DNA of 64,000 nucleotides from Alcanivoracaceae bacterium (GCA_029213045.1 JARGPN010000004.1:1-64000), one strand, 5' to 3'; shown: positions 1 through 9,636, counted from the stretch's first letter. Made by a program: numbers and translations. Notes: a model not told the origin generated them from the letters alone.

Positions 1-100
1 CACATAAACCAGCGCGTCATCCCCTCTAAGAGCTTGCCCCCACCAAGAACCCAGCACCTCTCTCACAAGCCCACCGCACCAACTAGCCCTCGCGCCCCCT

Positions 101-124
101 GTGGGAGCTTGCCTGCAAGCGATA
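101..124 (+). repeat. REP palindrome, single copy
   Basis: A 24-base element that starts with GTGGGAG, continues with the imperfect hairpin GCTTGC-CT-GCAAGC and ends in GATA. The same unit recurs at 3964-3987 and four times at 6101-6290. The GTGG head next to a short palindrome is the layout of REP elements spread by RAYT (TnpA-REP) transposases. It lies downstream of the AraC-type gene that ends at 185. Positions 1-184 hold nothing else that I can support. Confidence 0.85.
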
Positions 125-184
125 CGGCGCTCGTCAAGAACCCCACACCCTCAAACACGCCTCCACACAACAAGCTATCGTTTT

Positions 185-1084
185 CTAAGCACTGCCAATT
201 TTTCCTTGGCTACGATATTTAGCGGGAGACACGCCCACCACTTTCTTAAACAGCCGAGAAAAATAATACGGATCGTCAAAGCCAAACTCGCGGGCGATAT
301 CGGTGACATTCGCATCACTGATTTCCAATAAATAACACGCTCGGCTCACCTTCAAATGTAGAAAAGCCTGCATCGGAGTTTGCCCCGTGAGCGCTTTGTA
401 TTGCCGAATAAACTGATACTTAGAGGAGATCTCCGCCGCCGCTGCCAGCTGTGCCAGTGTTAATCGCTCACCGAGTTTTTGCTGCATAAATAGATGCAAC
501 GCGCCGAGATTAATGTCGTGGTGGCTTTCCTTGCGCCGCTCCGTCAGCAGCAACGCATAGCTTAAAATGCCACGACTTAAAATTGCCGCATGCAAGCCGG
601 ACGCAAAGTTATAGCCTGATGCAGTAAGGCGAAGTAGCGCTTGAAATTCAGCGGCCAATCGATCGTGTAGCCCAAGTGAGCAGATAGCGCCATGCATCGC
701 GCCAAAGCGGTCGAACCACGTATCGACCTCACCGCCATTGAGGTGCATCCAAAAGATGCTCCATGGCATTTCCTCGTTGGCGCTGTACTCGTGTGCAACC
801 CCGCGAGGCAGCAGCAGTAAGTCACCCGATGTGATCTGTTGTTGTGATTCGCCGATGCGGACTCGCGCGCCACCTCCGATGCAATAAATAACCAAATGAT
901 CATCTGGACTGTGGCGTGTCATGTGATGCCCATGGGCGGCGGGATAGAACCCAAAGGCGGACGGGTAGCAGTCTGATGAAAGCGTATCTTCACGCAAAAG
1001 CTGTACCAAGTGCTGGGGCAATAGCACGCGGACGCCGCCTTCGGCGAGCGGCCAATCGGAAATCTGAGTTGTCAGCTCGGCCAT
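185..1084 (-). CDS. mmsR: AraC-family transcriptional regulator, probable MmsR
   Basis: A 299-residue regulator with an N-terminal cupin-like sensory half and a C-terminal AraC DNA-binding domain with two helix-turn-helices (about residues 195-295). The end carries the typical AraC signature: IAREFGFDDPYYFSRLFKK followed by GVSPAKYR. It is transcribed divergently from mmsA across a 98-base gap. This is the arrangement of mmsR-mmsAB in Pseudomonas, where MmsR activates the valine-catabolism genes. The role is inferred from family and position. The ligand is unknown; a valine intermediate such as 3-hydroxyisobutyrate would be expected. Confidence 0.85.
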   Translation of the reverse strand: MAELTTQISDWPLAEGGVRVLLPQHLVQLLREDTLSSDCYPSAFGFYPAAHGHHMTRHSPDDHLVIYCIGGGARVRIGESQQQITSGDLLLLPRGVAHEYSANEEMPWSIFWMHLNGGEVDTWFDRFGAMHGAICSLGLHDRLAAEFQALLRLTASGYNFASGLHAAILSRGILSYALLLTERRKESHHDINLGALHLFMQQKLGERLTLAQLAAAAEISSKYQFIRQYKALTGQTPMQAFLHLKVSRACYLLEISDANVTDIAREFGFDDPYYFSRLFKKVVGVSPAKYRSQGKIGSA

Positions 1085-1182
1085 GCAATATTATCCATCA
1101 AAGGCAATTGCCACTATCTTAGCGGTGGTATCTCTGTGGTACAAAGGAGACACTGATTTAGGCCTTTAAGGAGAGCCGCAAA

Positions 1183-2688
1183 ATGACTGCTACACCACAT
1201 AAGAAAGTCCCCATGCTGATTGCAGGCGAGTGGAGCGAAGGCGCGGGTAACGACTGGGTGGATGTCACCGATCCCGCGACGGGCGATGTGTTGTGGCAAG
1301 CGCCTTGCGCGACGCCGGATGAAGTGGCCAAAGCACTCGCGGCGGCGCAATCGGCGTTTAAACAATGGCGAGAAATTCCAACGCCAGAACGGGCGCGGGT
1401 GATGTTGCGTTATCAACATTTATTGAAACTGCATCACGATGAATTAGGCGAGCTGGTGGCAAAAGAAACCGGCAAAACCATGCCCGATGCAAAGGGTGAT
1501 GTGTGGCGCGGTATCGAAGTGGTAGAGCAAGCCGCCAATGTCGCCGCGTTGATGATGGGTGAGACGGTTGAGAACGTTGCACGCAGTGTTGATACCCATT
1601 CTTGGGTGCAGCCATTAGGTGTGTGCGTGGGCATTACGCCGTTTAATTTCCCGGCGATGATTCCGCTTTGGATGTTCCCAATGGCGATCGCGTGCGGTAA
1701 CAGCTTTATCTTAAAGCCGTCAGAACAAGACCCAATGACCGCAGTGCGATTGGTGGAGCTGTTCCTTGAAGCGGGTGCGCCGAAGGATTTATTGCAGTTG
1801 GTGCATGGGCGTAAAGAACAAGTGGACCAATTAATTACAGCACAAGATGTACGCGCTGTGTCGTTCGTTGGTTCTGTGCCAGTGGGGCAGCATATTTACC
1901 GCACTGCGACAGACAATTTGAAACGCGCCCAATGTTTTGCTGGCGCAAAAAATCACATGGTGATTATGCCTGACGCAAATCCTCAGCAAGTAGTGAGTCA
2001 GCTTGTGGGGGCGTCAGTGGGCGCGGCTGGACAGCGTTGTATGGCAATCAGCGTTGCCGTGTTTGTCGGCAGCGCGAAGCAAATGATTTCGTCGTTGCGA
2101 GATGAGCTCGCAAAAGTGACGCCTGGTGTATACACGGATGAAAATGCGGCTTACGGGCCGTTAATTAGCCCTCAGGCAAAACAGCGCGTGTTGGCGTATA
2201 TCGAAAAAGGCAAACAGGAAGGCGCGAACTGCGACTTGGATGGTTCTCAGTGTGAAGTGGCGGGATACCCCAACGGAAACTGGGTAGGGCCGACGCTGTT
2301 TACCGGCGTTACCACTGACATGACGATTTATCAGGAAGAAATTTTTGGGCCGGTGCTGTGCTGTATGGAAGTGGACAGTCTGGATGAAGCGATAGCGCTA
2401 GTGAATGCCAATCCCTACGGTAACGGCACGTCAATTTTTACGGCCAGTGGCGCAGCAGCGAGAAAGTATCAGCACGAAGTAGAAGTGGGCCAAGTTGGTA
2501 TTAATTTGCCAATTCCGGTGCCGCTACCGTTCTTTTCATTCACCGGCTGGAAGGGTTCGTTCTACGGCGATCTTCACGCTTATGGAAAGCAGGGTGTAAG
2601 GTTCTATACCGAAACCAAAACGGTGACGTCGCGTTGGCCGGAAGATGACGTTGTGCAGGAATCTAATATGACCATCACCCTTAAATGA
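1183..2688 (+). CDS. mmsA: Methylmalonate-semialdehyde dehydrogenase (CoA-acylating)
   Basis: A 501-residue aldehyde-dehydrogenase-superfamily enzyme. It oxidises (methyl)malonate semialdehyde with NAD+ and CoA to propionyl-CoA or acetyl-CoA, the last step of valine breakdown. The N-terminal GEWSEG motif, the [14 protein letters not shown] segment (about residues 153-166) and the catalytic Cys286 in [11 protein letters not shown] are typical of MmsA. The usual ALDH general-base glutamate region reads CFAGAKNH, as in CoA-dependent members. The start at 1183 has AAGGAG nine bases upstream. It is the first gene of a four-gene valine block and is divergent from mmsR. Confidence 0.96.
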   Translation: MTATPHKKVPMLIAGEWSEGAGNDWVDVTDPATGDVLWQAPCATPDEVAKALAAAQSAFKQWREIPTPERARVMLRYQHLLKLHHDELGELVAKETGKTMPDAKGDVWRGIEVVEQAANVAALMMGETVENVARSVDTHSWVQPLGVCVGITPFNFPAMIPLWMFPMAIACGNSFILKPSEQDPMTAVRLVELFLEAGAPKDLLQLVHGRKEQVDQLITAQDVRAVSFVGSVPVGQHIYRTATDNLKRAQCFAGAKNHMVIMPDANPQQVVSQLVGASVGAAGQRCMAISVAVFVGSAKQMISSLRDELAKVTPGVYTDENAAYGPLISPQAKQRVLAYIEKGKQEGANCDLDGSQCEVAGYPNGNWVGPTLFTGVTTDMTIYQEEIFGPVLCCMEVDSLDEAIALVNANPYGNGTSIFTASGAAARKYQHEVEVGQVGINLPIPVPLPFFSFTGWKGSFYGDLHAYGKQGVRFYTETKTVTSRWPEDDVVQESNMTITLK

Positions 2689-2753
2689 TGCGTCGTAACC
2701 TGCAAGTACTGCATGTGAATAATGTGCACTGATATTAATTTAACGAGACAGCA

Positions 2754-3911
2754 ATGGATTTTTCATTAACCGATGAACAGCACGCCTTCCGTGACAGCGC
2801 CTCGCAATTTATGGAAAAGGCACTGCGTCCATTTGCCGCTGAGTGGGACGCGGAGAGTACCTTCCCCGTGGCCACGATTCGGCAGGCCGGCGAGGTCGGT
2901 TTTTGTGGTATTTACACGCCCGAATCGGCTGGCGGTTTAGGCCTGTCTCGCTTAGACGCATCGTTAATCTTTGAAGTACTTGCGCAAGGGTGTACGTCAA
3001 CGGCGGCGTTTATCACGATTCACAATATGGCGACATGGATGGTGGCCAGTTGGGCGCAACCTGACGTGCGTGACGAATGGTGTCCGTCGTTAACGACCGG
3101 TGAGAAGCTTGCCTCTTACTGTTTAACCGAGCCGAACGCGGGATCTGATGCCGCCTCACTAAAAACTTCCGCCCGCCGCGATGGTGACCACTATATTCTT
3201 AACGGCAGCAAAGCCTTTATTTCCGGAGCGGGAAGCACCGACGCGTTGGTGTTGATGGCGCGCACCGGTGGGGACGGCGCAAAGGGTATTTCGTGTTTCT
3301 TAATCCCTAGCGACTTGCCGGGGATTAGTTTTGGTCGCAATGAGGAAAAAATGGGTTGGAAGTCGCAGCCTACACGCCAAGTTAATTTAGAAGATGTGCG
3401 ATTGCCTGCCCGTTATCGGTTAGGCGAAGAGGGCGAAGGCTTTTCAATTGCCATGCGCGGATTGGATGGCGGACGCATTAATATCGCGAGCTGCTCGTTA
3501 GGTGCCGCGCAAGCTGCATTAGATCAAGCGCTTTCTTATGTGCAAGAAAGAAAGCAATTTGGTCAGCAAATTGCGGCGTTTCAGAATACGCAATTTAAAT
3601 TAGCCGATATGGCCACGCATCTGCTTGCAGCGCGGCAGATGGTACGTTTTGCCGCGTGGAAACTCGACAAGAAAGACAGTGATCGCGCCGCGTTTTGCGC
3701 CATGGCGAAACGTATGGCAACAGACTTGTGTTTCGATATTTGTAACGAGGCGCTGCAACTGCACGGTGGCTACGGGTACATCCGTGAATATCCGTTGGAG
3801 CGCTACGTGAGAGATGCTCGAGTGCATCAAATTCTTGAAGGCACTAACGAGATTATGCGCGTTATTATTGCGCGCCGTTTATTGAGCGAAAATCCCCTGA
3901 ATCTAGAATGA
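2754..3911 (+). CDS. Acyl-CoA dehydrogenase, probable isobutyryl-CoA dehydrogenase
   Basis: A 385-residue FAD-dependent acyl-CoA dehydrogenase of normal length. The signatures are SYCLTEPNAGSDAASLKT (FAD-binding region), QYGYI-type motif LHGGYGYIREYPLER, and LEGTNEIMRVIIARRLL near the C-terminus, which holds the region of the catalytic glutamate. Its place between mmsA and a 3-hydroxyisobutyryl-CoA hydrolase indicates oxidation of isobutyryl-CoA to methacrylyl-CoA. Family membership is certain; substrate is inferred from context. The hydratase for the next step (methacrylyl-CoA to 3-hydroxyisobutyryl-CoA) is not in the window. Confidence 0.92.
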   Translation: MDFSLTDEQHAFRDSASQFMEKALRPFAAEWDAESTFPVATIRQAGEVGFCGIYTPESAGGLGLSRLDASLIFEVLAQGCTSTAAFITIHNMATWMVASWAQPDVRDEWCPSLTTGEKLASYCLTEPNAGSDAASLKTSARRDGDHYILNGSKAFISGAGSTDALVLMARTGGDGAKGISCFLIPSDLPGISFGRNEEKMGWKSQPTRQVNLEDVRLPARYRLGEEGEGFSIAMRGLDGGRINIASCSLGAAQAALDQALSYVQERKQFGQQIAAFQNTQFKLADMATHLLAARQMVRFAAWKLDKKDSDRAAFCAMAKRMATDLCFDICNEALQLHGGYGYIREYPLERYVRDARVHQILEGTNEIMRVIIARRLLSENPLNLE

Positions 3912-3963
3912 AAACGTCAGGAGTCTTGAGTAAGGCTCCACGTTTCGGTGGTGAAATTCTTTT

Positions 3964-3987
3964 GTGGGAGCTTGCCTGCAAGCGATA
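3964..3987 (+). repeat. REP palindrome inside the valine gene block
   Basis: An exact copy of the 24-base element at 101-124, in the same orientation. It sits in the 139-base gap between the acyl-CoA dehydrogenase gene and the hydrolase gene. Its hairpin would be present in a transcript covering both genes. Confidence 0.85.
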
Positions 3988-4050
3988 AAGCATTCGCCAA
4001 TGTCGCAGCGCAAGCAGGCATCCACCGACATAAAAATATAGGAGTGCACT

Positions 4051-5163
4051 ATGACCGAACCGGTATTGTTCCGGACGGAAAGCACAGCGAGTGGCTATAG
4101 CATTGGTGTGGCAACACTGAATTCACCGAAGAGCTTAAACTCGTTGTCGTTGGACATGATTGATCTGCTTTTGCCGCAATTATTGCGCTGGCAGGATGAC
4201 GACAGCGTCGTCGCGGTGTGGTTAGAAGGTGAAGGCGAAAAAGCCTTCTGCGCAGGCGGTGATATCGTGCGTATGTACCAAAGCATGGTCGACACGCCGG
4301 CCGGTGAGCGAAACCGCTACATCGAAAATTTCTTTTCCCAAGAGTATCAACTCGACTACCTGCTTCACACGTATGCGAAGCCCGTGATTTGTTGGGGGCA
4401 CGGCATTGTGATGGGCGGTGGGCTCGGCTTGTTATCGGGCTGTTCGCATCGGGTGGTAACCGAACGTTGCCGTATCGCGATGCCTGAAATCACCATTGGT
4501 TTGCATCCTGATGTGGGCGGCAGCTGGTTCTTATCGCGCATGCCGGGCCGCAGTGGTTTGTTTCTTGGATTAACCGGCGCGCAAGTGAATGCGGCGGATG
4601 CCTTGTATGTTGGTTTGGCTGATCGAGTGATTGAAGGCCAGGCGAAGGGTGAGGTATTCGCTGAGTTACAAACACTGTCTTTATCAAAATCTCTCGATGA
4701 CAACACCCAGCAGATTTCTGCGTTGCTACGCCGTCATGAATTGGCTTTGGATAAACTTCCTCAGAGCGCATTGCGTCAGCATTTCGATGAAATTAATTCG
4801 CTGTGCGATGCCGATACGCTTGCAGAGGTGGTGGCCAATATCGTCAATTATTCCGGCGACGATGAGTGGATGTCGAAAGCGGCGAAAACCTTATCGCGAG
4901 GATGTGCACAAACAGCGTGGTTGGTGTGGGAAGGGCAAAAGCGGGTTAAGCATCTGTCGTTAGCGCAAGCCTTTCGTATGGAGTGGAACATGTCAGTGAC
5001 ATGCGCGGCGCGAGGCGACTTTCAAGAAGGCGTGCGCGCGTTGCTGATCGATAAGGACGGTAAGCCGGCGTTTCGTTTTGCGCGCGTCGACGACGTGCCA
5101 AGCGATTACATCAACGAATTTTTTAAAGATGCGGTGCAGCCGCATCCGCTGGAGGATTTATGA
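4051..5163 (+). CDS. 3-hydroxyisobutyryl-CoA hydrolase (enoyl-CoA hydratase superfamily)
   Basis: A 370-residue member of the crotonase superfamily, of HIBCH type. It hydrolyses 3-hydroxyisobutyryl-CoA to free 3-hydroxyisobutyrate. Visible crotonase motifs are GEKAFCAGGDIVRMY (CoA/oxyanion-hole region) and MGGGLGLLSGCSHRVVTE. The HIBCH-like stretch MPEITIGLHPDVGGSWFLSRMPG follows, and the extra C-terminal half (about 270-360) separates it from plain enoyl-CoA hydratases. AGGAG lies six bases before the ATG. The TGA overlaps the mmsB ATG (ATGA), so the two are translationally coupled and the product is passed directly to MmsB. Confidence 0.92.
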   Translation: MTEPVLFRTESTASGYSIGVATLNSPKSLNSLSLDMIDLLLPQLLRWQDDDSVVAVWLEGEGEKAFCAGGDIVRMYQSMVDTPAGERNRYIENFFSQEYQLDYLLHTYAKPVICWGHGIVMGGGLGLLSGCSHRVVTERCRIAMPEITIGLHPDVGGSWFLSRMPGRSGLFLGLTGAQVNAADALYVGLADRVIEGQAKGEVFAELQTLSLSKSLDDNTQQISALLRRHELALDKLPQSALRQHFDEINSLCDADTLAEVVANIVNYSGDDEWMSKAAKTLSRGCAQTAWLVWEGQKRVKHLSLAQAFRMEWNMSVTCAARGDFQEGVRALLIDKDGKPAFRFARVDDVPSDYINEFFKDAVQPHPLEDL

Positions 5164-6050
5164 AAATCGGATTTTTTGGTGTTGGCCATATGGGCGCACC
5201 GATGCTCAAGAACCTGATTAAGGCCGGTCACCAAGTGCGGGCATTCGATCTCGTCCCTGAATTATTGGCGTCCGCTGTGGCGGCAGGTGCCGAGTCTGGT
5301 GAATCACTGGCGCATACCGTACAGGGTGCAGATGTGGTGATCAGTATGCTGCCCTCAGCAAATGCTGTGCGCAGTTTGTACCTTGATGAGCGTGGAATTC
5401 TGAATGCCATTTTGCCGGATGCGCTGATTATTGATTGCTCCACCATTGATGCGGCGACAGCGAAAGATGTGGCCGAGATAGTGGCGAAAAGTGGGCGCAG
5501 TATGATTGATGCACCGGTGTCCGGTGGCGTCGGTGGTGCGACCGCGGGAACGCTCACCTTTATCTGCGGCGGAGAAGATCAGGCGATTGAGCGCGCGCGT
5601 CCTATTTTAGAATGCATGGGCAAAAATATTTTCCACGCCGGTTCAAATGGAGCGGGGCAGACGGCAAAGATTTGCAACAACATGCTGTTGGCTATTCATA
5701 TGCTGGGAACGTGCGAAGCGTTGCAGTTAGGCGTTGATAATGGATTGGACCCGAAGGTGCTGTCAGACATTATGCAGGCTAGCTCCGGTCGGAATTGGTC
5801 GCTTGAGCTTTATAATCCGTGGCCTGGTGTGATGGAAAATGTGCCAGCGTCTAAGGACTATGAAGGTGGCTTCGCGGTGAATTTAATGAATAAAGATTTA
5901 ACCTTGGCAATGGATGCGGCGCTGCGCAGTGCTTCGCGCACGCCGATGGGATCACTGGCGAAGAGCTTGTATGGCGTGCATGGCAGCCAAGGAAATGGCT
6001 CGTTGGACTTTTCGAGTATTCAAACGTTATTCGGCAAGATTGAAGAGTAA
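5160..6050 (+). CDS. mmsB: 3-hydroxyisobutyrate dehydrogenase
   Basis: A 296-residue NAD-dependent beta-hydroxyacid dehydrogenase that converts 3-hydroxyisobutyrate to methylmalonate semialdehyde, the substrate of MmsA. The N-terminal Rossmann motif is GFFGVGHMGAPM. The substrate-binding loop is DAPVSGGVGGATAGTL (about 118-132). The catalytic lysine is Lys170 in GAGQTAKICNNM. Overlap with the preceding stop codon and a GGAGG just upstream place it in the same transcript. It ends the block; no factor-independent terminator follows, only a REP cluster. Confidence 0.95.
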   Translation: MKIGFFGVGHMGAPMLKNLIKAGHQVRAFDLVPELLASAVAAGAESGESLAHTVQGADVVISMLPSANAVRSLYLDERGILNAILPDALIIDCSTIDAATAKDVAEIVAKSGRSMIDAPVSGGVGGATAGTLTFICGGEDQAIERARPILECMGKNIFHAGSNGAGQTAKICNNMLLAIHMLGTCEALQLGVDNGLDPKVLSDIMQASSGRNWSLELYNPWPGVMENVPASKDYEGGFAVNLMNKDLTLAMDAALRSASRTPMGSLAKSLYGVHGSQGNGSLDFSSIQTLFGKIEE

Positions 6051-6100
6051 TAACAGCTGTTGGAGCTAGGCTAAACACTAGCTCGGTGATTTGCTGTCAT

Positions 6101-6290
6101 GTGGGAGCTTGCTTGCAAGCGATGGGGTTCTGATTAAGGGCCTATCGCTTGCAGGCAAGCTCCCACATTGGTTTGGGTGGATTGGATTTTTTTAAGGGTT
6201 ACTGTGTTTGGTTGAGGCTGTATCGCTTGCAAGCAAGCTCCCACATTGAGCGGGTGGTGTGTTTATGTGGGAGCTTGCCTGCAAGCGATA
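6101..6290. repeat. Cluster of four REP palindromes in alternating orientation (BIME-like)
   Basis: Four 24-base copies lie at 6101-6124 (+), 6143-6166 (-), 6221-6244 (-) and 6267-6290 (+). All share GTGGGAG plus the GCTTGC/GCAAGC palindrome, with a C/T wobble in the two-base loop; the copies at 6101 and 6221 have the T variant. Paired inverted REPs can fold into larger cruciform or RNA hairpins. The cluster fills the 280-base gap between convergent mmsB (+) and ygfZ (-), a usual place for BIMEs, and may protect mRNA ends or act in termination. No gene is visible in the gap. Confidence 0.88.
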
Positions 6291-6330
6291 GGGTGTTGAT
6301 TAAGACTCGGCGCAGAAAAATCAAAGTGCC

Positions 6331-7317
6331 CTATGCTGGAAGGCGATAGGGCAAGCTAACTATTTTATGCTGAAGCGCTTTGTCGTTAAAAAACAGCGGC
6401 CCCTGATGGTCTAAGCGAAGCACTACGAGTGCTTCGGTAAAGTCACTCACGCTGACAGCAGCAACAACTTCGCCAACCGCTTTCCCGTCTTCATTTCGCA
6501 ACGTATCGCCGACAGCGACATCTTCCCTTGGCCAATTGAGACGATGCATGCGCTGTTTTAGCTGACCCTTAAAATGCATCCTCGCTACAATTTCTTGTCC
6601 TAAGTAGCAGCCCTTTTTAAAATTCACGCCGTCCAGCACGTCATAATTCAGAATCTGCGGCAACCACAGATCTTGTCCGCCGTTTTCTAAATGTCCTTCT
6701 CCAGCGGCAATATTATTCAGTTGCCATTGCTGCGCTGCACCTAACTCTGCCACCGGAATTTGCTGCAACATTTTTTGCGCGTGTGCATGGTCGATGAGCA
6801 GTAAATAGCGCTGGCCATTTTCTAAGCGGGCGATGCTGGTGTGCTCAGCGAATAGCGCGGCTTTGGGTTGTTGTGGTACGGGGATGTCATAGCCGTGAAG
6901 CAAGTCGTAACCGGCGTCGCCCAGAAACAGCAACGGTACCCGTTGCGCATCCGGTTCGAGAGTTACTTTGCTGAACATGGCGTATTTTTTTAACGCCTTC
7001 AGTGCGTCATCTAAGTGGCTGCGTGGTGTTACTAAATCCATGCCGCCTGGTGCGGGGAGCACGCGAAAGCTGCTCATACCCCTCCCTTTCAGGCTTAAAT
7101 GCATGGCTAGCCGAGTTTCACCGGCAAGAATGTGTTTGAAATCGCAGGTTAATTGCCCCTGCAGAAACTTTTCGGTGTCTTCGCCACGTACCTGAATAAT
7201 GCTCAAATGGTCGCCCACAAGGACGCTGGCGTTGTTGCCACCATGGAAGTGCTCGACGACGTCGCCCTTGCGAACGGCGCCAAGTTGATCAAGAAATGTC
7301 TGCCATGGAGTCTGCAT
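6331..7317 (-). CDS. ygfZ: Folate-binding tRNA-modifying protein YgfZ
   Basis: A 328-residue GcvT-like protein. YgfZ/IBA57 proteins bind folate and help assemble or repair certain Fe-S clusters, including that of MiaB. The diagnostic motif KGCYLGQEIVARMHFKG (about residues 227-243) contains the essential cysteine of the K-G-C-Y-x-G-Q-E signature. The length matches E. coli YgfZ (326). It is divergent from sdhE (75-base gap), a pairing found in many gammaproteobacteria. The product is cytosolic. Confidence 0.95.
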   Translation of the reverse strand: MQTPWQTFLDQLGAVRKGDVVEHFHGGNNASVLVGDHLSIIQVRGEDTEKFLQGQLTCDFKHILAGETRLAMHLSLKGRGMSSFRVLPAPGGMDLVTPRSHLDDALKALKKYAMFSKVTLEPDAQRVPLLFLGDAGYDLLHGYDIPVPQQPKAALFAEHTSIARLENGQRYLLLIDHAHAQKMLQQIPVAELGAAQQWQLNNIAAGEGHLENGGQDLWLPQILNYDVLDGVNFKKGCYLGQEIVARMHFKGQLKQRMHRLNWPREDVAVGDTLRNEDGKAVGEVVAAVSVSDFTEALVVLRLDHQGPLFFNDKALQHKIVSLPYRLPA

Positions 7318-7392
7318 GGTTCACCTAGTTGGCCCAATCTTGCGTTAGATGATAGATAATGCACGCTATGACTGTCAGCTAACGAGAGTAAA

Positions 7393-7650
7393 ATGTCGGA
7401 CTCAGATTTAAAAAAACAGTATCGGTGGCAATGTCGTCGTGGTCTGAAAGAAGTGGAAGTGGTGTTGAACGCCTATTTGGACGAATTTTTCGACGCCGAT
7501 CCAGAGCCAATGCGTGTGTTATTTGAGCGATTACTAAAAGAGCAGGATGCGGACATGTTTGAGTGGTTCACTCGACGTTCTGCACCGCAGGATGCGGAAT
7601 TAGCCGAATATGTCCAACAAATGCTTGATCGATTACGTCGGACCCATTGA
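7393..7650 (+). CDS. sdhE: FAD assembly factor SdhE
   Basis: An 85-residue protein of the SdhE/YgfY/CptB family, needed for covalent attachment of FAD to the succinate dehydrogenase flavoprotein (and fumarate reductase). The conserved RRGxxE motif is present as CRRGLKEVEVVL near residue 14. Length is typical. The alternative older name CptB describes it as antitoxin to the membrane protein YgfX/CptA, whose candidate gene overlaps its 3' end. Confidence 0.95.
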   Translation: MSDSDLKKQYRWQCRRGLKEVEVVLNAYLDEFFDADPEPMRVLFERLLKEQDADMFEWFTRRSAPQDAELAEYVQQMLDRLRRTH

Positions 7651-8017
7651 ATTAGGTGTCAGCCGATGGCCGCGAAGGTTGTACGTCGCGGCGAGCGTAT
7701 TGGTCGTCAGCGCGGTACTGGCGTCGGGGTTGCCGTGGTGGGGGAAGTGTTTAGCGGGGTTGATTTTCCTGGCCATCGGTTGGCGCGAGTGGCGTGGCTC
7801 GTCACTACTGAAAACCGTTCGATTTAGTCCGGTGTTGATAGAGGGTGTCTACACGGACGGCGGGAAGTTTTCACTGGAACCTCCCTATCAATGTTTAGTG
7901 CAGCCGCGTTTTATCTCTTTGAAAGTGAATCGCCAATGGCTGTCCGTTTTTGCCGATCAAATGGACGCCGATAGTTTTCGCCGGCTTAGACGCGTGCTGT
8001 GGTTGCACCGGCATTAG
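7610..8017 (+). CDS. ygfX: YgfX/CptA-like membrane protein
   Basis: A 135-residue protein with two adjacent hydrophobic segments near the N-terminus (about residues 23-60), followed by a basic, mostly soluble tail. This topology, and position directly after sdhE, matches the YgfX family (reported as a toxin affecting FtsZ and MreB in E. coli). Sequence conservation is weak, so the call leans on synteny and topology. The ATG at 7610 overlaps sdhE by 41 bases and has no good ribosome site; an in-frame TTG at 7625 is an alternative. It converges on nadB with an 11-base gap. Confidence 0.68.
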   Translation: MSNKCLIDYVGPIELGVSRWPRRLYVAASVLVVSAVLASGLPWWGKCLAGLIFLAIGWREWRGSSLLKTVRFSPVLIEGVYTDGGKFSLEPPYQCLVQPRFISLKVNRQWLSVFADQMDADSFRRLRRVLWLHRH

Positions 8018-8028
8018 CGCATCGCGTT

Positions 8029-9636
8029 CTATTTTTCAGGCAATGGATCTGCCGGTGACAGCACGGTGTCGTGAGTTTCTGCTAATAAATCAGGAAAGTT
8101 CAAGATGTGGTGCAGGCCGCGCGATTCTTTTCGCGCTTGGGCCGAGCGAATAATTAATTCGGCGATCACCACAAGATTGCGCAGCTCCAATAAATCCTTG
8201 CTAATTTTGTAGTTGGAGTAATATTCCGCAATTTCTTTTTTCAACATATCGGCGCGGTGCCATGCCCGTTCCAATCGTTTGGTTGTGCGGACGATACCAA
8301 CGTAATCCCACATAAACCGTCGTAGTTCATCCCAGTTGTGCGCGATGACGACATCTTCTTCCGCTTCCGTGACCAGCGACTCATCCCATTCTGGTGCCGA
8401 AGTGGGCATTGGGATGGCGCTCATTTGCTCGGCCATATGTTGGCTCGCAGCCTCACCAAAAACGAAACACTCTAACAGTGAGTTGCTCGCCATTCGGTTC
8501 GCGCCGTGCAGTCCTGTGCTGGCGGTTTCTCCAATAGCATAGAGCCCAGAAATGTCGGTTTGTCCGTTTAAATCCGTAATAACGCCGCCACAGGTGTAGT
8601 GCGCCGCGGGTACAATCGGCATGGGTTCTTTGGTGATGTCGATGCCCAGCTGTAAGCACTTCGCATAAACAGTAGGGAAGTGGTTAATAATAAAATCCGC
8701 AGGGCGATGGCTAATATCTAAATACAAACAATCAGCGCCGAGCCGTTTCATTTCGTAGTCGATGGCGCGCGCCACTACGTCGCGCGGAGCCAGTTCGGCA
8801 CGTTCATCGAAGCGATGCATAAAGCGTTGTCCGTCGGGAAGCAGTAAACGCCCACCTTCACCACGAATAGCTTCGGTGACTAACGATGCTTTTGCTTTTG
8901 GGTGATACAAACAGGTTGGATGGAATTGCATAAATTCCATGTTGGCAACACGGCAACCTGCGCGCCAGGCCATGGCAATGCCGTCGCCCGTGGCGATGTC
9001 AGGGTTGGTTGTGTACAGATAAACCTTGCTTGCGCCGCCCGCAGCGAGCACAACAAATTTCGCCAGAAATAAATCGGTGGTGTCGGTTTCGCTGTTGTAA
9101 ACATAGGCGCCGATGCAGCGTGATTCACCGTTACTGTTGTCGATAATTAAATCGACGGCGATACGGTCTTCGTAGAGGGTGACATTTTTGCGGTGCTCAA
9201 TGTTTTCGATGAGCGCGCGGGATATGGCAATGCCGGTGGCATCGGCGGCGTGAATAATGCGGCGATGACTGTGACCGCCTTCGCGTGTGAGGTGATAACC
9301 AAATTCGCCGCCGTCACCTTCGTCGAGTTTGGTGAAATCGACGCCCAGATCAATCAACCAGCGAATGGCATCGGGGCCATTTTCAACGGTTTTACGCACC
9401 GCATCGTCGTGGCATAAGCCGGCGCCGGCGATATGGGTGTCTTTCACGTGAGATTCGAGCGAATCGGTTTTATCCAACACCGCTGCCACGCCACCTTGGG
9501 CATACCAGGTACTGGCGTTGTTCAGTTTGCCTTTCGACAGCACGGCTACGTCGCTGGTATCAGGAAGCTTCAGTGCGACGGTTAATCCTGCAGCGCCGCT
9601 ACCGATAATCAGCACATCATGGCTAAAAGTGGCCAT
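8029..9636 (-). CDS. nadB: L-aspartate oxidase
   Basis: A 535-residue FAD enzyme that oxidises L-aspartate to iminoaspartate, the first step of de novo NAD synthesis. The N-terminal dinucleotide-binding motif is [15 protein letters not shown]. Next come [14 protein letters not shown] and the succinate-dehydrogenase-like active-site stretches [13 protein letters not shown] and [17 protein letters not shown]-terminal helical domain starts at about residue 430. Length matches E. coli NadB (540). It is divergent from rpoE, the order seen in Pseudomonas and E. coli. NadA is not in the window. Confidence 0.97.
   Translation of the reverse strand: MATFSHDVLIIGSGAAGLTVALKLPDTSDVAVLSKGKLNNASTWYAQGGVAAVLDKTDSLESHVKDTHIAGAGLCHDDAVRKTVENGPDAIRWLIDLGVDFTKLDEGDGGEFGYHLTREGGHSHRRIIHAADATGIAISRALIENIEHRKNVTLYEDRIAVDLIIDNSNGESRCIGAYVYNSETDTTDLFLAKFVVLAAGGASKVYLYTTNPDIATGDGIAMAWRAGCRVANMEFMQFHPTCLYHPKAKASLVTEAIRGEGGRLLLPDGQRFMHRFDERAELAPRDVVARAIDYEMKRLGADCLYLDISHRPADFIINHFPTVYAKCLQLGIDITKEPMPIVPAAHYTCGGVITDLNGQTDISGLYAIGETASTGLHGANRMASNSLLECFVFGEAASQHMAEQMSAIPMPTSAPEWDESLVTEAEEDVVIAHNWDELRRFMWDYVGIVRTTKRLERAWHRADMLKKEIAEYYSNYKISKDLLELRNLVVIAELIIRSAQARKESRGLHHILNFPDLLAETHDTVLSPADPLPEK

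Noticed and set aside
1..184. Short open frames at the left edge
   Set aside because: They run through a REP palindrome, lack ribosome sites and encode Pro/Ser-rich low-complexity peptides.
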